Shown here one piece after another: positions 36,001 to 48,691 of a stretch of 64,000 nucleotides of DNA (positions are counted from its first letter, which is position 1; each line of letters begins with the position of its first letter). Position numbers and translations under genes: made by a program. The stretch lies in NCBI GenBank assembly GCA_958298945.1, contig OY282608.1:14113933-14177932 (forward strand), written 5' to 3'. A model generated the notes under the pieces. It was not told where the DNA came from and did not search any database. It saw only the letters and a list, made by a program, of their open reading frames with translations. This DNA is from Atherix ibis (Eukaryota; Arthropoda; Insecta; Diptera; Athericidae).

Positions 36001-37420
36001 GTTTGTTTGTTGGTTTGTTCGTTTGTTGGTTTGTTCGTTTGTTGGTTTGTTTGTTTGTTGGTTTGTCCGTTTGTTGGTTTGTTGGTTTTTGGGTTTGTTT
36101 GTTTGTTGGTTTGTTTCGTTTGTTGGCTTGTTGGTTTGTTGGTTTGTTGGTTTATTTGATTGTTGGTTTGTTGGTTTGTTCGTTTGTTGGTTTGTTGATT
36201 TGTTGGTTTGTTCGTTTGTTGGTTTGTTCGTTTTTTTGGTTTGTTTGTTTGTTGGTTTGTTGTTTTGTTGGGTTGTTGCTTTGTTGGCTTGTTGGTATGT
36301 TGGTTTGTTGGTTTGTTGGTTTGTTTGTTTGTTGGTTTGTTGGTTTGTTATTTTGTTGGCTTGTTGGTTTGTTGGTTTGTTGGTTTCTTGGTTTGTTGGT
36401 TTGTTGGCTTGTTGGTTTGTTGGTTTGTTGGTATGTTGGTTTGTTGGTTTGTTGGTTTGTTGGTTTGTTTTTCTGTTGGTTTGTTGGTTTGTTATTTTGT
36501 TGGCTTGTTGGTTTGTTGGTTTGTTGGTTTCTTTGTTTGTTGGTTTATTGGCTTGTTGGTTTGTTGGTTTGTTGGCTTGTTGGTTTGTTGGTTTGTTGGT
36601 TTGTTGGTTTGTTGGTTTGTTGGTTTGTTGGTTTGTTGGTTTGTTGGTTTATTTGTTTGTTGGTTTGTTGGTTTGTTGGTTTGTTGGTTTGTTGGTTTGT
36701 TGGTTTGTTGATTTGTTCGTTTGATGGTTTGTTGGTTTGTTGATTTATTTGTTTGTTGGTTTGTTTTCTTGTTGGTTTGTTGGCTCGTTGGTTTATTGGT
36801 TTGTTGGTTTGTTGGTTTGTTGGTTTGTTGGTTTTTTGGTTTGTTGGCTAGTTGGTTTGTTGGTTTTTTGGTTTGTTGGTTTGTTGGTTTGTTTGTTTGT
36901 TGGTTTTCTCGTTTGTTGGCTTGTTGGTTTATTGGTTTTTTGGTCTGTTGGTGTGTTGGTGTGTTGGTTTGTTGGTTTGTTGGTTTGTTGGTTTGTTGGT
37001 TTGTTGGTTTGTTGGCTTGTTGGTTTGTTGGTTTGTCGGTTTGTAGGTTTGTTGGTTTGTTGGTTTGTTGGTTTGTTGGTTTATTTGTTTGTTGGTCTTT
37101 GGTTTGTTGGTTTGTTGGTTTGTTGGTTTGTTGGTTTGCTGGTTTGTTGGTTTGTTGGTTTGTTTGTTTGTTCGTTTGTTAGTTTGTTGGTTTGTTAATT
37201 TGTTGGTTTGTTGGTTTGTTGGCATGTTGGCTTGTTGGTTTGTTGGCTTGTTGGTTTGTTGGTATCTTGGTTTGTTAGTTTGTTGGCTTGTTGGTTTGTT
37301 GGTTTGTTCATTTCTTTGTTTGTTGGTTTGTTGGCTTGTTGGTTTGTTGGTTTGTTGGTGTGTTGGTGTGTTGGTTTGTTGGTTTGTTCGTTTGTTGGTT
37401 TATTTGCTTGTTGGTTTCTT
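33068..37420. repeat. 4.5-kb higher-order repeat, copy 2
   Basis: This is the second copy of the 28.5-33.1 kb unit. Its two subunits are 1,367 bp apart: GATGGCTTG at 33068 and 34435, TGTTTTCTTG at 33186 and 34553. The period is 170 units plus one 7-bp TTTGTTG unit. They differ at a few single bases (GGCTACTCGG against GGCTAGTCGG near 33080/34447; TTCGTTTAATGG against TTCGCTTAATGG near 33252/34619). The tail at 35.8-37.4 kb matches 31.3-33.0 kb. No gene. Confidence 0.75.
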
Positions 37421-40400
37421 GGTTTGTTATTTTGTTGGTTTGTTGGTTTGTTGGTTTGTTGGTTTGTTGGTCACTTGATTTGTTGGTTTGTTGGTTTGTT
37501 GGTTTGTTGGCTTGTTGGTTTGTTGGTTTCTTGGTTTGTTGGTTTGTTAGTTTGTTGGTTACTTGGTTTGTTGGTTTGTTGGTTTGTTGGTTTGTTTGTT
37601 TGTTGGTTTGTTGGTTTGTTGGTTTGTTCGTTTGTTGGTTTGTTGGTTTGTTCGTTTGTTGGTTTGTAGATTTGTTAGTTTCTTGGTTTGTTGGTTTGTT
37701 GGTGTGTTCGTTTGTTGGCTTGTTGGTTTGTTGGCTTGTTGGTTTGTTGGTTTGTTCGTTTGTTGGTTTGTTGGTTTGTTGGTTACTTGGTTTGTTGGTT
37801 TGTTGGTTTGTTGGTTTGTTGGTTTGTTGGTTTGTTGGTTTGTTCGTTTGTTGGTTTGTTGAATTGTTGGTTTGTTGGTTTGTTGGTTTGTTGGCTTGTT
37901 GGCTTGTTGGCTTGTTGGTTTGTTGGTTTGTTGGTTTGTTGGCTTGTTGGTTTGTTCGTTTTTTGTCTTGTTGGTTTGTTGGTTTGTTGGTTTGTTGGTT
38001 TGTTGGTTTCTTGGTTACTTGGTTTGTTGGTTTGTTGGTTTGTTGGTTTATTGGTTTGTTGGTTTGTTGGTTTGTTGGCTTGTTGGTTTGTTGGTTTGTT
38101 GGTTTGTTGGTTACTTGGTTTGTTTTTTTGTTGGTTTGTTGGTTTGTTGGTTTGTTCGTTTGTTGGCTTGTTGGTTTGTTGGTTTATTTGTTTGTTGGTT
38201 TGTTGATTTGTTGGTTTGTTCGTTTGTTGGTTTGTTGGTTTGTTGGTTTGTTGGTTTGTTCGTTTGTTGGTTTGTTCGTTTGTTGGTTTGTTTGTTTGTT
38301 TATTGGTTTGTTGGTTTGTTGGCTTGTCGGTTTGTTGGTTTGTTGGTTTGTTGGTTTGTTGGTTTTTTGGTTTGTTGGTTTGTTGGCTTGTTGGTTTGTT
38401 GGTTTGTTGGTTTGTTGGTTTGTTGATTTGTTGGTTGGTTGTTTTGTTTGTTTGTTTGTTTGTTGGTTTGTTAGTTCGTTCTTTTTTTGGCTTGTTGGCT
38501 TGTTGGTTTGTTGGTTTGTTGGTTTGTTGGTTTGTTGGTTTGTTGGTTTGTTCGTTTGTTGGTTTGTTCGTTTGTTGGTTTGTTTGTTTGTTTGTTGGTT
38601 TGTTGGTTTGTTGGCTTGTCGGTTTGTTGGTTTGTTGGTTTGTTGGTTTGTTGGTTTTTTGGTTTGTTGGTTTGTTGGTTTGTCGGTTTGTAGGTTTGTT
38701 GGTTTGTTGGTTTGTTGGTTTGTTGGTTTATTTGTTTGTTGGTCTTTGGTTTGTTGGTTTGTTGGTTTGCTGGTTTGTTGGTTTGTTGGTTTGTTTGTTT
38801 GTTCGTTTGTTAGTTTGTTGGTTTGTTAATTTGTTGGTTTGTTGGTTTGTTGGCTTGTTGGCTTGTTGGTTTGTTGGTTTGTTGGTTTGTTGGTTTCTTG
38901 GTTTGTTAGTTTGTTGGCTTGTTGGTTTGTTGGTTTGTTGGTTTCTTTGTTTGTTGGTTTGTTGGCTTGTTGGTTTGTTGGTTTGTTGGTGTGTTGGTGT
39001 GTTGGTTTGTTGGTTTGTTCGTTTGTTGGTTTATTTGCTTGTTGGTTTCTTGGTTTGTTATTTTGTTGGTTTGTTGGTTTGTTGGTGTGTTGGTTTGTTG
39101 GTCACTTGGTTTGTTGGTTTGTTGGTTTGTTGGTTTGTTGGCTTGTTGGTTTGTTGGTTTCTTGGTTTGTTGGTTTGTTAGTTTGTTGGTTACTTGGTTT
39201 GTTGGTTTGTTGGTTTGTTGGTTTGTTTGTTTGTTGGTTTGTTGGTTTGTTGGTTTGTTCGTTTGTTGGTTTGTTGGTTTGTTCGTTTGTTGGTTTGTAG
39301 ATTTGTTAGTTTCTTGGTTTGTTGGTTTGTTGGTGTGTTCGTTTGTTGGCTTGTTGGTTTGTTGGCTTGTTGGCTTGTTGGTTTGTTGGTTTGTTCGTTT
39401 GTTGGTTTGTTGGTTTGTTGGTTACTTGGTTTGTTGGTTTGTTGGTTTGTTGGTTTGTTGGTTTGTTGGTTTGTTGGTTTGTTGGTTTGTTCGTTTGTTG
39501 GTTTGTTGGATTGTTGGTTTGTTGGTTTGTTGGTTTGTTGGCTTGTTGGCTTGTTGGTTTGTTGGTTTGTTGGTTTGTTGGTTTGTTGGCTTGTTGGTTT
39601 GTTCGTTTTTTGTCTTGTTGGTTTGTTGGTTTGTTGGTTTGTTGGTTTGTTGGTTTCTTGGTTACTTGGTTTGTTGGTTTGTTGGTTTGTTGGTTTATTG
39701 GTTTGTTGGTTTGCTGGTTTGTTGGCTTGTTGGTTTGTTGGTTTGTTGGTTTGTTGGTTACTTGGTTTGTTTTTTTGTTGGTTTGTTGGTTTGTTGGTTT
39801 GTTCGTTTGTTGGCTTGTTGGTTTGTTGGTTTATTTGTTTGTTGGTTTGTTGATTTGTTGGTTTGTTCGTTTGTTGGTTTGTTGGTTTGTTGGTTTGTTG
39901 GTTTGTTCGTTTGTTGGTTTGTTCGTTTGTTGGTTTGTTTGTTTGTTTGTTGGTTTGTTGGTTTGTTGGCTTGTCGGTTTGTTGGTTTGTTGGTTTGTTG
40001 GTTTGTTGGTTTTTTGGTTTGTTGGTTTGTTGGCTTGTTGGTTTGTTGGTTTGTTGGTTTGTTGGTTTGTTGGTTTGTTGATTTGTTGGTTGGTTGTTTT
40101 GTTTGTTTGTTTGTTTGTTGGTTTGTTGGTTCGTTCTTTTGTTGGCTTGTTGGCTTGTTGGTTTGTTGGTTTGTTTGTTTGTTGGTTTGTTCGTATGTTG
40201 GCTTGTTGGTTTGTTGGTTACTTGGTTTGTTGATTTGTTGGTTTGTTGGTTTGTTGGTTTGTCCGTTTGTTGGTTTGTTGGTTTGTGGGTTTGTTTGTTT
40301 GTTGGTTTGTTCGTTTGTTGGCTTGTTGGTTTGTTGGTTTGTTGGTCTATTTGTTTGTTGGTTTGTTGGTTTGTTCGTTTGTTGGTTTGTTGGTTTGTTC

Positions 40401-40433
40401 GTTTGTTGGTTTGTTCGTTTTTTGGTTTGTTTG
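37094..40433. repeat. 1,631-1,647-bp higher-order repeat, two copies
   Basis: GGTCTTT units lie at 37094 and 38741 (1,647 bp apart). Most landmarks between them, such as the GTAGATTTG group near 37674 and 39298 and the TTTTTTGTCTTG group near 37970 and 39605, recur at 1,631 bp (203 units plus one 7-bp unit) or within two units of it. The copies run to about 40.4 kb, and the left copy overlaps the end of the preceding 4.5-kb repeat. No gene-like sequence. Confidence 0.72.
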
Positions 40434-40575
40434 TTTGTTGGTTTGTTGGTTTGTTGGTTTGTTGGTTTGTTGGTTTGTTGGTTTGTTGGTTTGTTGGTTT
40501 GTTGGTTTGTTGGTTTGTTGGTTTGTTGGTTTGTTGGTTTGTTGGTTTGTTGGTTTGTTGGTTTGTTGGTTTGTT
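40434..40575. repeat. Perfect TTTGTTGG run (about 140 bp)
   Basis: About 17 successive units carry no substitution. The run ends at a TTTGTTTG-TTTCTTTG group near 40576, a composite that also occurs near 53.96, 55.04, 56.29, 57.36 and 60.33 kb. Confidence 0.78.
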
Positions 40576-41695
40576 TGTTTCTTTGTTTGTTGGTTTTTTG
40601 GTTTGTTGGTTTGTTGGTTTGTTGGTTTGTTGTTTTGTTGGCTTGTTGGTTTGTTGGTTTGTTGGTTTGTTGGTTTGTTGCTTTGTTGGTTTGTTGGTTT
40701 GTTCGCTTGTTCGTTTGTTCTTATGTGGGTTTGTTTGTTTGTTGGTTTGTTTGTTTGTTGGTTTGTTCGTTTGTTGGTTTGTTTGTTTGTTGGTTTGTCC
40801 GTTTGTTGGTTTGTTGGGTTATGGGTTTGTTTGTTTGTTGGTTTGTTCGTTTGTTGGCTTCTTGGTTTGTTGGTTTGTTGGTTTATTTGTTTGTTGGTTT
40901 GTTGGTTTGTTCGTTTGTTGGTTTGTTGATTTGTTGGTTTGTTCATTTTTTGGTTTGTTTGTTTGTTGGTTTGTTGGTTTGTTGGGTTGTTGGTTTGTTG
41001 GCTTGTTGGTATGTTGGTTTGTTGGTTTGTTGGTTTGTTTGTTTGTTGGTTTGTTGGTTTGTTATTTTGTTGGCTTGTTGGTTTGTTGGTTTGTTGGTTT
41101 CTTGGTTTGTTGGTTTGTTGGCTTGTTGGTTTATTGGTTTGTTGGTATGTTGGTTTGTTGGTTTGTTGGTTTGCTTGTTTCTTGGTTTGTTGGTTTGTTA
41201 TTTTGTTGGCTTGTTGGTTTGTTGATTTGTTGGTTTCTTGGTTTGTTGGTTTGTTGGCTTATTGGTTTGTTGGTTTGTTGGCTTGTTGGTTTGTTGGTTT
41301 GTTGGTTTGTTTGTTTGTTGGTTTGTTGGTTTGTTGGTTTGTTGTTTTGTTGGTTTATTTGTTTGTTGGTTTGTTGGTTTGTTGGTTTGTTGGTTTGTTG
41401 GTTTGTTGGTTTGTTGGTTTGTTGGTTTGTTGGTTTGATGGTTTGTTGGTTTGTTGATTTATTTGTTTGTTGGTTTGTTGGTTTGTTGGTTTGTTGGTTT
41501 GTTGGTTTGTTGGTTTGTTGGTTTGTTGGTTTGTTGGTTTTTTTGTTTGTTGGCTTGTTGGTTTGTTGGTTTTTTGGTTTGTTGGTTTGTTGGTTTGTTT
41601 GTTTGTTGGTTTGTTCGTTTGTTGGCTTGTTGGTTTGTTGGTTTTTTGGTTTGTTGGTTTGTTGGTTTATTGGTTTGTTGGTTTGTTGGTTTGTT
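40576..41695. repeat. Octamer array flanking the 2,838-bp units (left)
   Basis: This segment shares its variant order with 47.97-48.69 kb (shift about 6.98-6.99 kb), including a GGGTTGTTGG-TATG group near 40982. The GTTCATTTTTTGG landmark at 40943 recurs at 42853, 45691 and 49829. There is one GGTTATGGG irregularity near 40818. No gene-like sequence. Confidence 0.7.
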
Positions 41696-44533
41696 GGTTT
41701 GTTGGCTTGTTGGTTTGTTGGTTTGTTGGTTTGTAGGTTTGTTGGTTTGTTGGTTTGTTGGTTTATTTGTTTGTTGGTTTGTTGGCTTGTTGGTCTTTGG
41801 TTTGTTGGTTTGTTGGTTTGTTGGTTTGTTGGTTTGCTGGTGTGTTGGTTTGTTGGTTTGTTTGCTTGTTCGTTTGTTGGGTTGTTGGTTTGTTAATTTG
41901 TTGGTTTGTTGGTTTGTTGGCTTGTTGGCTTGTTGGTTTGTTGGTTTGTTGGTTTCTTGGTTTCTTGGTTTGTTAGTTTGTTGGCTTGTTGGTTTGTTGG
42001 TTTGTTGGTTTCTTGGTTTGTTGGTTTGTTGGCTTGTTAGTTTGTTGGTTTGTTGGTTTGTTGGTTTATTTGCTTGTTGGTTTCTTGGTTTGTTATTTTG
42101 TTGGTTTGTTGGTTTGTTGGTTTGTTGGTCACTTGGTTTGTTGGTTTGTTGGTTTTTTGGTTTGTTGGCTTGTTGGTTTGTTGGTTTCTTGGTTTGTTGG
42201 TTTGTTGGTTTGTTGGTTTGTTGGTTACTTGGTTTGTTGGTTTGTTGGTTTGTTGGTTTGTTTGTTTGTTGGTTTGTTGGTTTGTTCGTTTGTTGGTTTG
42301 TTGGTTTGTTCGTTTGTTAGTTTGTAGATTTGTTGGTTTCTTGGTATGTTGGTTTGTTGGTTTGTTCGTTTGTTGGCTTGTTGGTTTGTTGGCTTGTTGG
42401 TTTGTTGGTTTGTTCGTTTGTTGGTTTGTTGGTTTGTTGGTTACTTGGTTTGTTGGTTTGTTGGTTTGTTGGTTTGTTGGTTTGTTGGTTTGTTGGTTTG
42501 TTGGTTTGTTGGTTTGTTGGTTTGTTGGTTTGTTGGCTTGTTGGCTTGTTGGTTTGTTCGTTTTTTGTCTTGTTGGTTTGTTGGTTTGTTGGTTTGTTGG
42601 TTTCTTGGTTACTGGGTTTGTTGGTTTGTTGGCTTATTGGTTTGTTGGTTTGTTGGTTTGTTGGCTTGTTGGTTTGTTGGTTTGTTGGTTTGTTGGTTAC
42701 TTGGTTTGTTTGTTTGTTGGTTTATTGGTTTGTTGGTTTGTTTATTTGTTGGCTTGTTGGTTTGTTGGTTTGTTGGTTTATTTGTTTGTTGGTTTGTTGG
42801 TTTGTTCGTTTGTTGGTTTGTTGATTTGTTGGTTTGTTCGTTTGTTGGTTTGTTCATTTTTTGGTTTGTTTGTTTGTTGGTTTGTTGGTTTGTTGGGTTG
42901 TTGGTTTGTTGGCTTGTTGGTATGTTGGTTTGTTGGTTTGTTGGTTTGTTTGTTTGTTGGTTTGTTGGTTTGTTATTTTGTTGGCTTGTTGGTTTGTTGG
43001 TTTGTTGGTTTCTTGGTTTGTTGGTTTGTTGGCTTGTTGGTTTGTTGGTTTGTTGGTATGTTGGTTTGTTGGTTTGTTGGTTTGCTTGTTTGCTTGTTTG
43101 TTGGTTTGTTGGTTTGTTATTTTGTTGGCTTGTTGGTTTGTTGGTTTGTTGGTTTCTTGGTTTGTTGGTTTGTTGGCTTGTTGGTTTGTTGGTTTGTTGG
43201 CTTGTTGGTTTGTTGGTTTGTTGGTTTGTTTGTTTGTTGGTTTGTTGGTTTGTTGGTTTGTTGGTTTGTTGGTTAATTTGTTTGTTGGTTTGTTGGTTTG
43301 TTAGTTTGTTGGTTTGTTGGTTTGTTGGTTTGTTGGTTTGTTGGTTTGATGGTTTGTTGGTTTGTTGATTTATTTGTTTGTTGGTTTGTTGGTTTGTTGG
43401 TTTGTTGGTTTGTTGGTTTGTTGGTTTGTTGGTTTGTTGGTTTTTTTGTTTGTTGGCTTGTTGGTTTGTTGGTTTTTTGGTTTGTTGGTTTGTTTGTTTG
43501 TTGGTTTGTTCGTTTGTTGGCTTGTTGGTTTGTTGGTTTTTTGGTTTGTTGGTTTGTTGGTTTGTTGGTTCGTTGGTTTGTTGGTTTGTTGGTTTGTTGG
43601 TTTGTTGGTTTGTTGGCTTGTTGGTTTGTTGGTTTGTTGGTTTGTAGGTTTGTTGGTTTGTTGGTTTGTTGGTTTATTTGTTTGTTGGTTTGTTGGCTTG
43701 TTGGTCTTTGGTTTGTTGGTTTGTTGGTTTGTTGGTTTGTTGGTTTGCTGGTGTGTTGGTTTGTTGGTTTGTTTGCTTGTTCGTTTGTTGGTTTGTTGGT
43801 TTGTTAATTTGTTGGTTTGCTGGCTTGTTGGCTTGTTGGTTTGTTGGTTTGTTGGTTTCTTGGTTTCTTGGTTTGTTAGTTTGTTGGCTTGTTGGTTTGT
43901 TGGTTTGTTGGTTTCTTGGTTTGTTGGTTTGTTGGCTTGTTAGTTTGTTGATTTGTTGGTGTGTTGGTTTGTTGGTTTGTTGGTTTGTTGGTTTGTTGGT
44001 TTATTTGCTTGTTGGTTTCTTGGTTTGTTATTTTGTTGGTTTGTTGGTTTGTTGGTTTGTTGGTCACTTGGTTTGTTGGTTTGTTGGTTTTTTGGTTTGT
44101 TGGCTTGTTGGTTTGTTGGTTTCTTGGTTTGTTGGTTTGTTGGTTTGTTGGTTACTTGGTTTGTTGGTTTGTTGGTTTGTTGGTTTGTTGGTTTGTTTGT
44201 TTGTTGGTTTGTTGGTTTGTTCGTTTGTTCGTTTGTTGGTTTGTTCGTTTGTTAGTTTGTAGATTTGTTGGTTTCTTGGTTTGTTGGTTTGTTGGTTTGT
44301 TCGTTTGTTGGCTTGTTGGTTTGTTGGCTTGTTGGCTTGTTGGTTTGTTGGTTTGTTGGTTTGTTCGTTTGTTGGTTTGTTGGTTTGTTGGTTACTTGGT
44401 CTGTTGGTTTGTTGGTTTGTTGGTTTGTTGGTTTGTTGGTTTGTTGGTTTGTTGGTTTGTTGGTTTGTTCGTTTGTTGGTTTGTTGGATTGTTGGTTTGT
44501 TGGTTTGTTGGTTTGTTGGCTTGTTGGCTTGTT
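41696..44533. repeat. 2,838-bp higher-order repeat, copy 1
   Basis: It contains two GGTCTTT 7-bp units (41792 and 43703, 1,911 bp apart), giving 355 x 8 minus 2 bp. Its variant order recurs directly at +2,838 bp and again at +6,996 bp. Landmarks are TTTGTAGG at 41730/44568, GTTCATTTTTTGG at 42853/45691, and the GTAGATTTG groups. Confidence 0.82.
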
Positions 44534-47371
44534 GGTTTGTTGGCTTGTTGGTTTGTTGGTTTGTTGGTTTGTAGGTTTGTTGGTTTGTTGGTTTGTTGGT
44601 TTATTTGTTTGTTGGTTTGTTGGCTTGTTGGTCTTTGGTTTGTTGGTTTGTTGGTTTGTTGGTTTGTTGGTTTGCTGGTGTGTTGGTTTGTTGGTTTGTT
44701 TGCTTGTTCGTTTGTTGGGTTGTTGGTTTGTTAATTTGTTGGTTTGTTGGTTTGTTGGCTTGTTGGCTTGTTGGTTTGTTGGTTTGTTGGTTTCTTGGTT
44801 TCTTGGTTTGTTAGTTTGTTGGCTTGTTGGTTTGTTGGTTTGTTGGTTTCTTGGTTTGTTGGTTTGTTGGCTTGTTAGTTTGTTGGTTTGTTGGTTTGTT
44901 GGTTTATTTGCTTGTTGGTTTCTTGGTTTGTTATTTTGTTGGTTTGTTGGTTTGTTGGTTTGTTGGTCACTTGGTTTGTTGGTTTGTTGGTTTTTTGGTT
45001 TGTTGGCTTGTTGGTTTGTTGGTTCCTTGGTTTGTTGGTTTGTTGGTTTGTTGGTTTGTTGGTTACTTGGTTTGTTGGTTTGTTGGTTTGTTGGTTTGTT
45101 TGTTTGTTGGTTTGTTGGTTTGTTCGTTTGTTGGTTTGTTGGTTTGTTCGTTTGTTAGTTTGTAGATTTGTTGGTTTCTTGGTATGTTGGTTTGTTGGTT
45201 TGTTCGTTTGTTGGCTTGTTGGTTTGTTGGCTTGTTGGTTTGTTGGTTTGTTCGTTTGTTGGTTTGTTGGTTTGTTGGTTACTTGGTTTGTTGGTTTGTT
45301 GGTTTGTTGGTTTGTTGGTTTGTTGGTTTGTTGGTTTGTTGGTTTGTTGGTTTGTTGGTTTGTTGGTTTGTTGGCTTGTTGGTTTGTTCATTTTTTGTCT
45401 TGTTGGTTTGTTGGTTTGTTGGTTTGTTGGTTTCTTGGTTACTGGGTTTGTTGGTTTGTTGGTTTGTTGGCTTATTGGTTTGTTGGTTTGTTGGTTTGTT
45501 GGCTTGTTGGTTTGTTGGTTTGTTGGTTTGTTGGTTACTTGGTTTGTTTGTTTGTTGGTTTATTGGTTTGTTGGTTTGTTTATTTGTTGGCTTGTTGGTT
45601 TGTTGGTTTGTTGGTTTATTTGGTTGTTGGTTTGTTGGTTTGTTCGTTTGTTGGTTTGTTGATTTGTTGGTTTGTTCGTTTGTTGGTTTGTTCATTTTTT
45701 GGTTTGTTTGTTTGTTGGTTTGTTGGTTTGTTGGGTTGTTGGTTTGTTGGCTTGTTGGTATGTTGGTTTGTTGGTTTGTTGGTTTGTTTGTTTGTTGGTT
45801 TGTTGGTTTGTTATTTTGTTGGCTTGTTGGTTTGTTGGTTTGTTGGTTTCTTGGTTTGTTGGTTTGTTGGCTTGTTGGTTTGTTGGTTTGTTGGTATGTT
45901 GGTTTGTTGGTTTGTTGGTTTGCTTGTTTGCTTGTTTGTTGGTTTGTTGGTTTGTTATTTTGTTGGCTTGTTGGTTTGTTGGTTTGTTGGTTTCTTGGTT
46001 TGTTGGTTTGTTGGCTTGTTGGTTTGTTGGTTTGTTGGCTTGTTGGTTTGTTGGTTTGTTGGTTTGTTTGTTTGTTGGTTTGTTGGTTTGTTGGTTTGTT
46101 GGTTTGTTGGTTAATTTGTTTGTTGGTTTGTTGGTTTGTTAGTTTGTTGGTTTGTTGGTTTGTTGGTTTGTTGGTTTGTTGGTTTGATGGTTTGTTGGTT
46201 TGTTGATTTATTTGTTTGTTGGTTTGTTGGTTTGTTGGTTTGTTGGTTTGTTGGTTTGTTGGTTTGTTGGTTTGTTGGTTTGTTGGTTTTTTTGTTTGTT
46301 GGCTTGTTGGTTTGTTGGTTTTTTGGTTTGTTGGTTTGTTTGTTTGTTGGTTTGTTCGTTTGTTGGCTTGTTGGTTTGTTGGTTTTTTGGTTTGTTGGTT
46401 TGTTGGTTTGTTGGTTTGTTGGTTTGTTGGTTTGTTGGTTTGTTGGTTTGTTGGTTTGTTGGCTTGTTGGTTTGTTGGTTTGTTGGTTTGTAGGTTTGTT
46501 GGTTTGTTGGTTTGTTGGTTTATTTGTTTGTTGGTTTGTTGGCTTGTTGGTCTTTGGTTTGTTGGTTTGTTGGTTTGTTGGTTTGTTGGTTTGCTGGTGT
46601 GTTGGTTTGTTGGTTTGTTTGCTTGTTCGTTTGTTGGTTTGTTGGTTTGTTAATTTGTTGGTTTGTTGGCTTGTTGGCTTGTTGGTTTGTTGGTTTGTTG
46701 GTTTCTTGGTTTCTTGGTTTGTTAGTTTGTTGGCTTGTTGGTTTGTTGGTTTGTTGGTTTCTTGGTTTGTTGGTTTGTTGGCTTGTTAGTTTGTTGATTT
46801 GTTGGTGTGTTGGTTTGTTGGTTTGTTGGTTTGTTGGTTTGTTGGTTTATTTGCTTGTTGGTTTCTTGGTTTGTTATTTTGTTGGTTTGTTGGTTTGTGG
46901 GTTTGTTGGTCACTTGGTTTGTTGGTTTGTTGGTTTTTTGGTTTGTTGGCTTGTTGGTTTGTTGGTTTCTCTGTTTGTTGGTTTGTTGGTTTGTTGGTTT
47001 GTTGGTTACTTGGTTTGTTGGTTTGTTGGTTTGTTGGTTTGTTGGTTTGTTTGTTTGTTGGTTTGTTGGTTTGTTCGTTTGTTCGTTTGTTGGTTTGTTC
47101 GTTTGTTAGTTTGTAGATTTGTTGGTTTCTTGGTTTGTTGGTTTGTTGGTTTGTTCGTTTGTTGGCTTGTTGGTTTGTTGGCTTGTTGGCTTGTTGGTTT
47201 GTTGGTTTGTTGGTTTGTTCGTTTGTTGGTTTGTTGGTTTGTTGGTTACTTGGTCTTTTGGTTTGTTGGTTTGTTGGTTTGTTGGTTTGTTGGTTTGTTG
47301 GTTTGTTGGTTTGTTGGTTTGTTCGTTTGTTGGTTTGTTGGATTGTTGGTTTGTTGGTTTGTTGGTTTGTT
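44534..47371. repeat. 2,838-bp higher-order repeat, copy 2
   Basis: This is a direct tandem copy of 41696-44533. GGTCTTT units lie at 44630 and 46549; the second is 1,919 bp after the first, so this copy carries one extra octamer in that interval. A few single-base differences are visible, for example TTCCTTGG near 45022 where copy 1 has TTTCTTGG, and TTTGGTTG near 45617 where copy 1 has TTTGTTTG. Confidence 0.82.
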
Positions 47372-48691
47372 GGCTTGTTGGCTTGTTGGCTTGTTGGTTT
47401 GTTGGTTTGTTGGTTTGTTGGTTTGTTGGTTTGTTGGTTTGTTGGCTTGTTGGTTTGTTCGTTTTTTGTCTTGTTGGTTTGTTGGTTTGTTGGTTTCTTG
47501 GTTTCTTGGTTACTTGGTTTGTTGGTTTGTTGGTTTGTTGGCTTATTGGTTTGTTGGTTTGTTGGTTTTTTGGCTTGTTGGTTTGTTGGTTTGTTGGTTT
47601 GTTGGTTACTTGGTTTGTTTGTTTGTTGGTTTATTGGTTTGTTGGTTTGTTTGTTTGTTGGCTTGTTGGTTTGTTGGTTTGTTGGTTTATTTGTTTGTTG
47701 GTTTGTTGAATTGTTGGTTTGTTCGTTTGTTGGTTTGTTGGTTTTTTGGTTTGTTCGTTTGTTGGTTTGTTGGTTTGTTTGTTTGTTTGTTTGTTGGTTT
47801 GTTGGTTTGTTGGTTTGTTGGCTTGTCGGTTTGTTGGTTTGTTGGTTTGTTGGTTTGTTGGTTTTTTGGTTTGTTGGTTTGTTGGTTTGTTGGTTCGTTG
47901 TTTTGTTTGTTTGTTGGTTTATTGGTTTGTTGGTTTGTTGGTTTGTTGGCTTGTTGGTTTGTTCGTTTGTTGGGTTGTTGGTTTGTTGGCTTGTTGGTAT
48001 GTTGGTTTGTTGGTTTGTTGGTTTGTTTGTTTGTTGGTTTGTTGGTTTGTTATTTTGTTGGCTTGTTGGTTTGTTGGTTTGTTGGTTTCTTGGTTTGTTG
48101 GTTTGTTGGCTTGTTGGTTTATTGGTTTGTTGGTATGTTGGTTTGTTGGTTTGTTGGTTTGCTTGTTTCTTGGTTTGTTGGTTTGTTATTTTGTTGGCTT
48201 GTTGGTTTGTTGATTTGTTGGTTTCTTGGTTTGTTGGTTTGTTGGCTTATTGGTTTGTTGGTTTGTTGGCTTGTTGGTTTGTTGGTTTGTTGGTTTGTTT
48301 GTTTGTTGGTTTGTTGGTTTGTTGGTTTGTTGTTTTGTTGGTTTATTTGTTTGTTGGTTTGTTGGTTTGTTGGTTTGTTGGTTTGTTGGTTTGTTGGTTT
48401 GTTGGTTTGTTGGTTTGATGGTTTGTTGGTTTGTTGATTTATTTGTTTGTTGGTTTGTTGGTTTGTTGGTTTGTTGGTTTGTTGGTTTGTTGGTTTGTTG
48501 GTTTGTTGGTTTGTTGGTTTGTTGGTTTGTTGGTTTTTTTGTTTGTTGGCTTGTTGGTTTGTTGGTTTTTTGGTTTGTTGGTTTGTTGGTTTGTTTGTTT
48601 GTTGGTTTGTTCGTTTGTTGGCTTGTTGGTTTGTTGGTTTTTTGGTTTGTTGGTTTGTTGGTTTATTGGTTTGTTGGTTTGTTGGTTTGTT
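47372..48691. repeat. Octamer array between 2,838-bp copies 2 and 3
   Basis: The left part (47.1-47.96 kb) matches 51.3-52.2 kb at a shift of 4,238 bp. The right part (from the GGGTTGTTGG-TATG group near 47970) matches 40.98-41.70 kb at about 6.99 kb. The segment is thus a junction of two known blocks. No gene. Confidence 0.7.
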
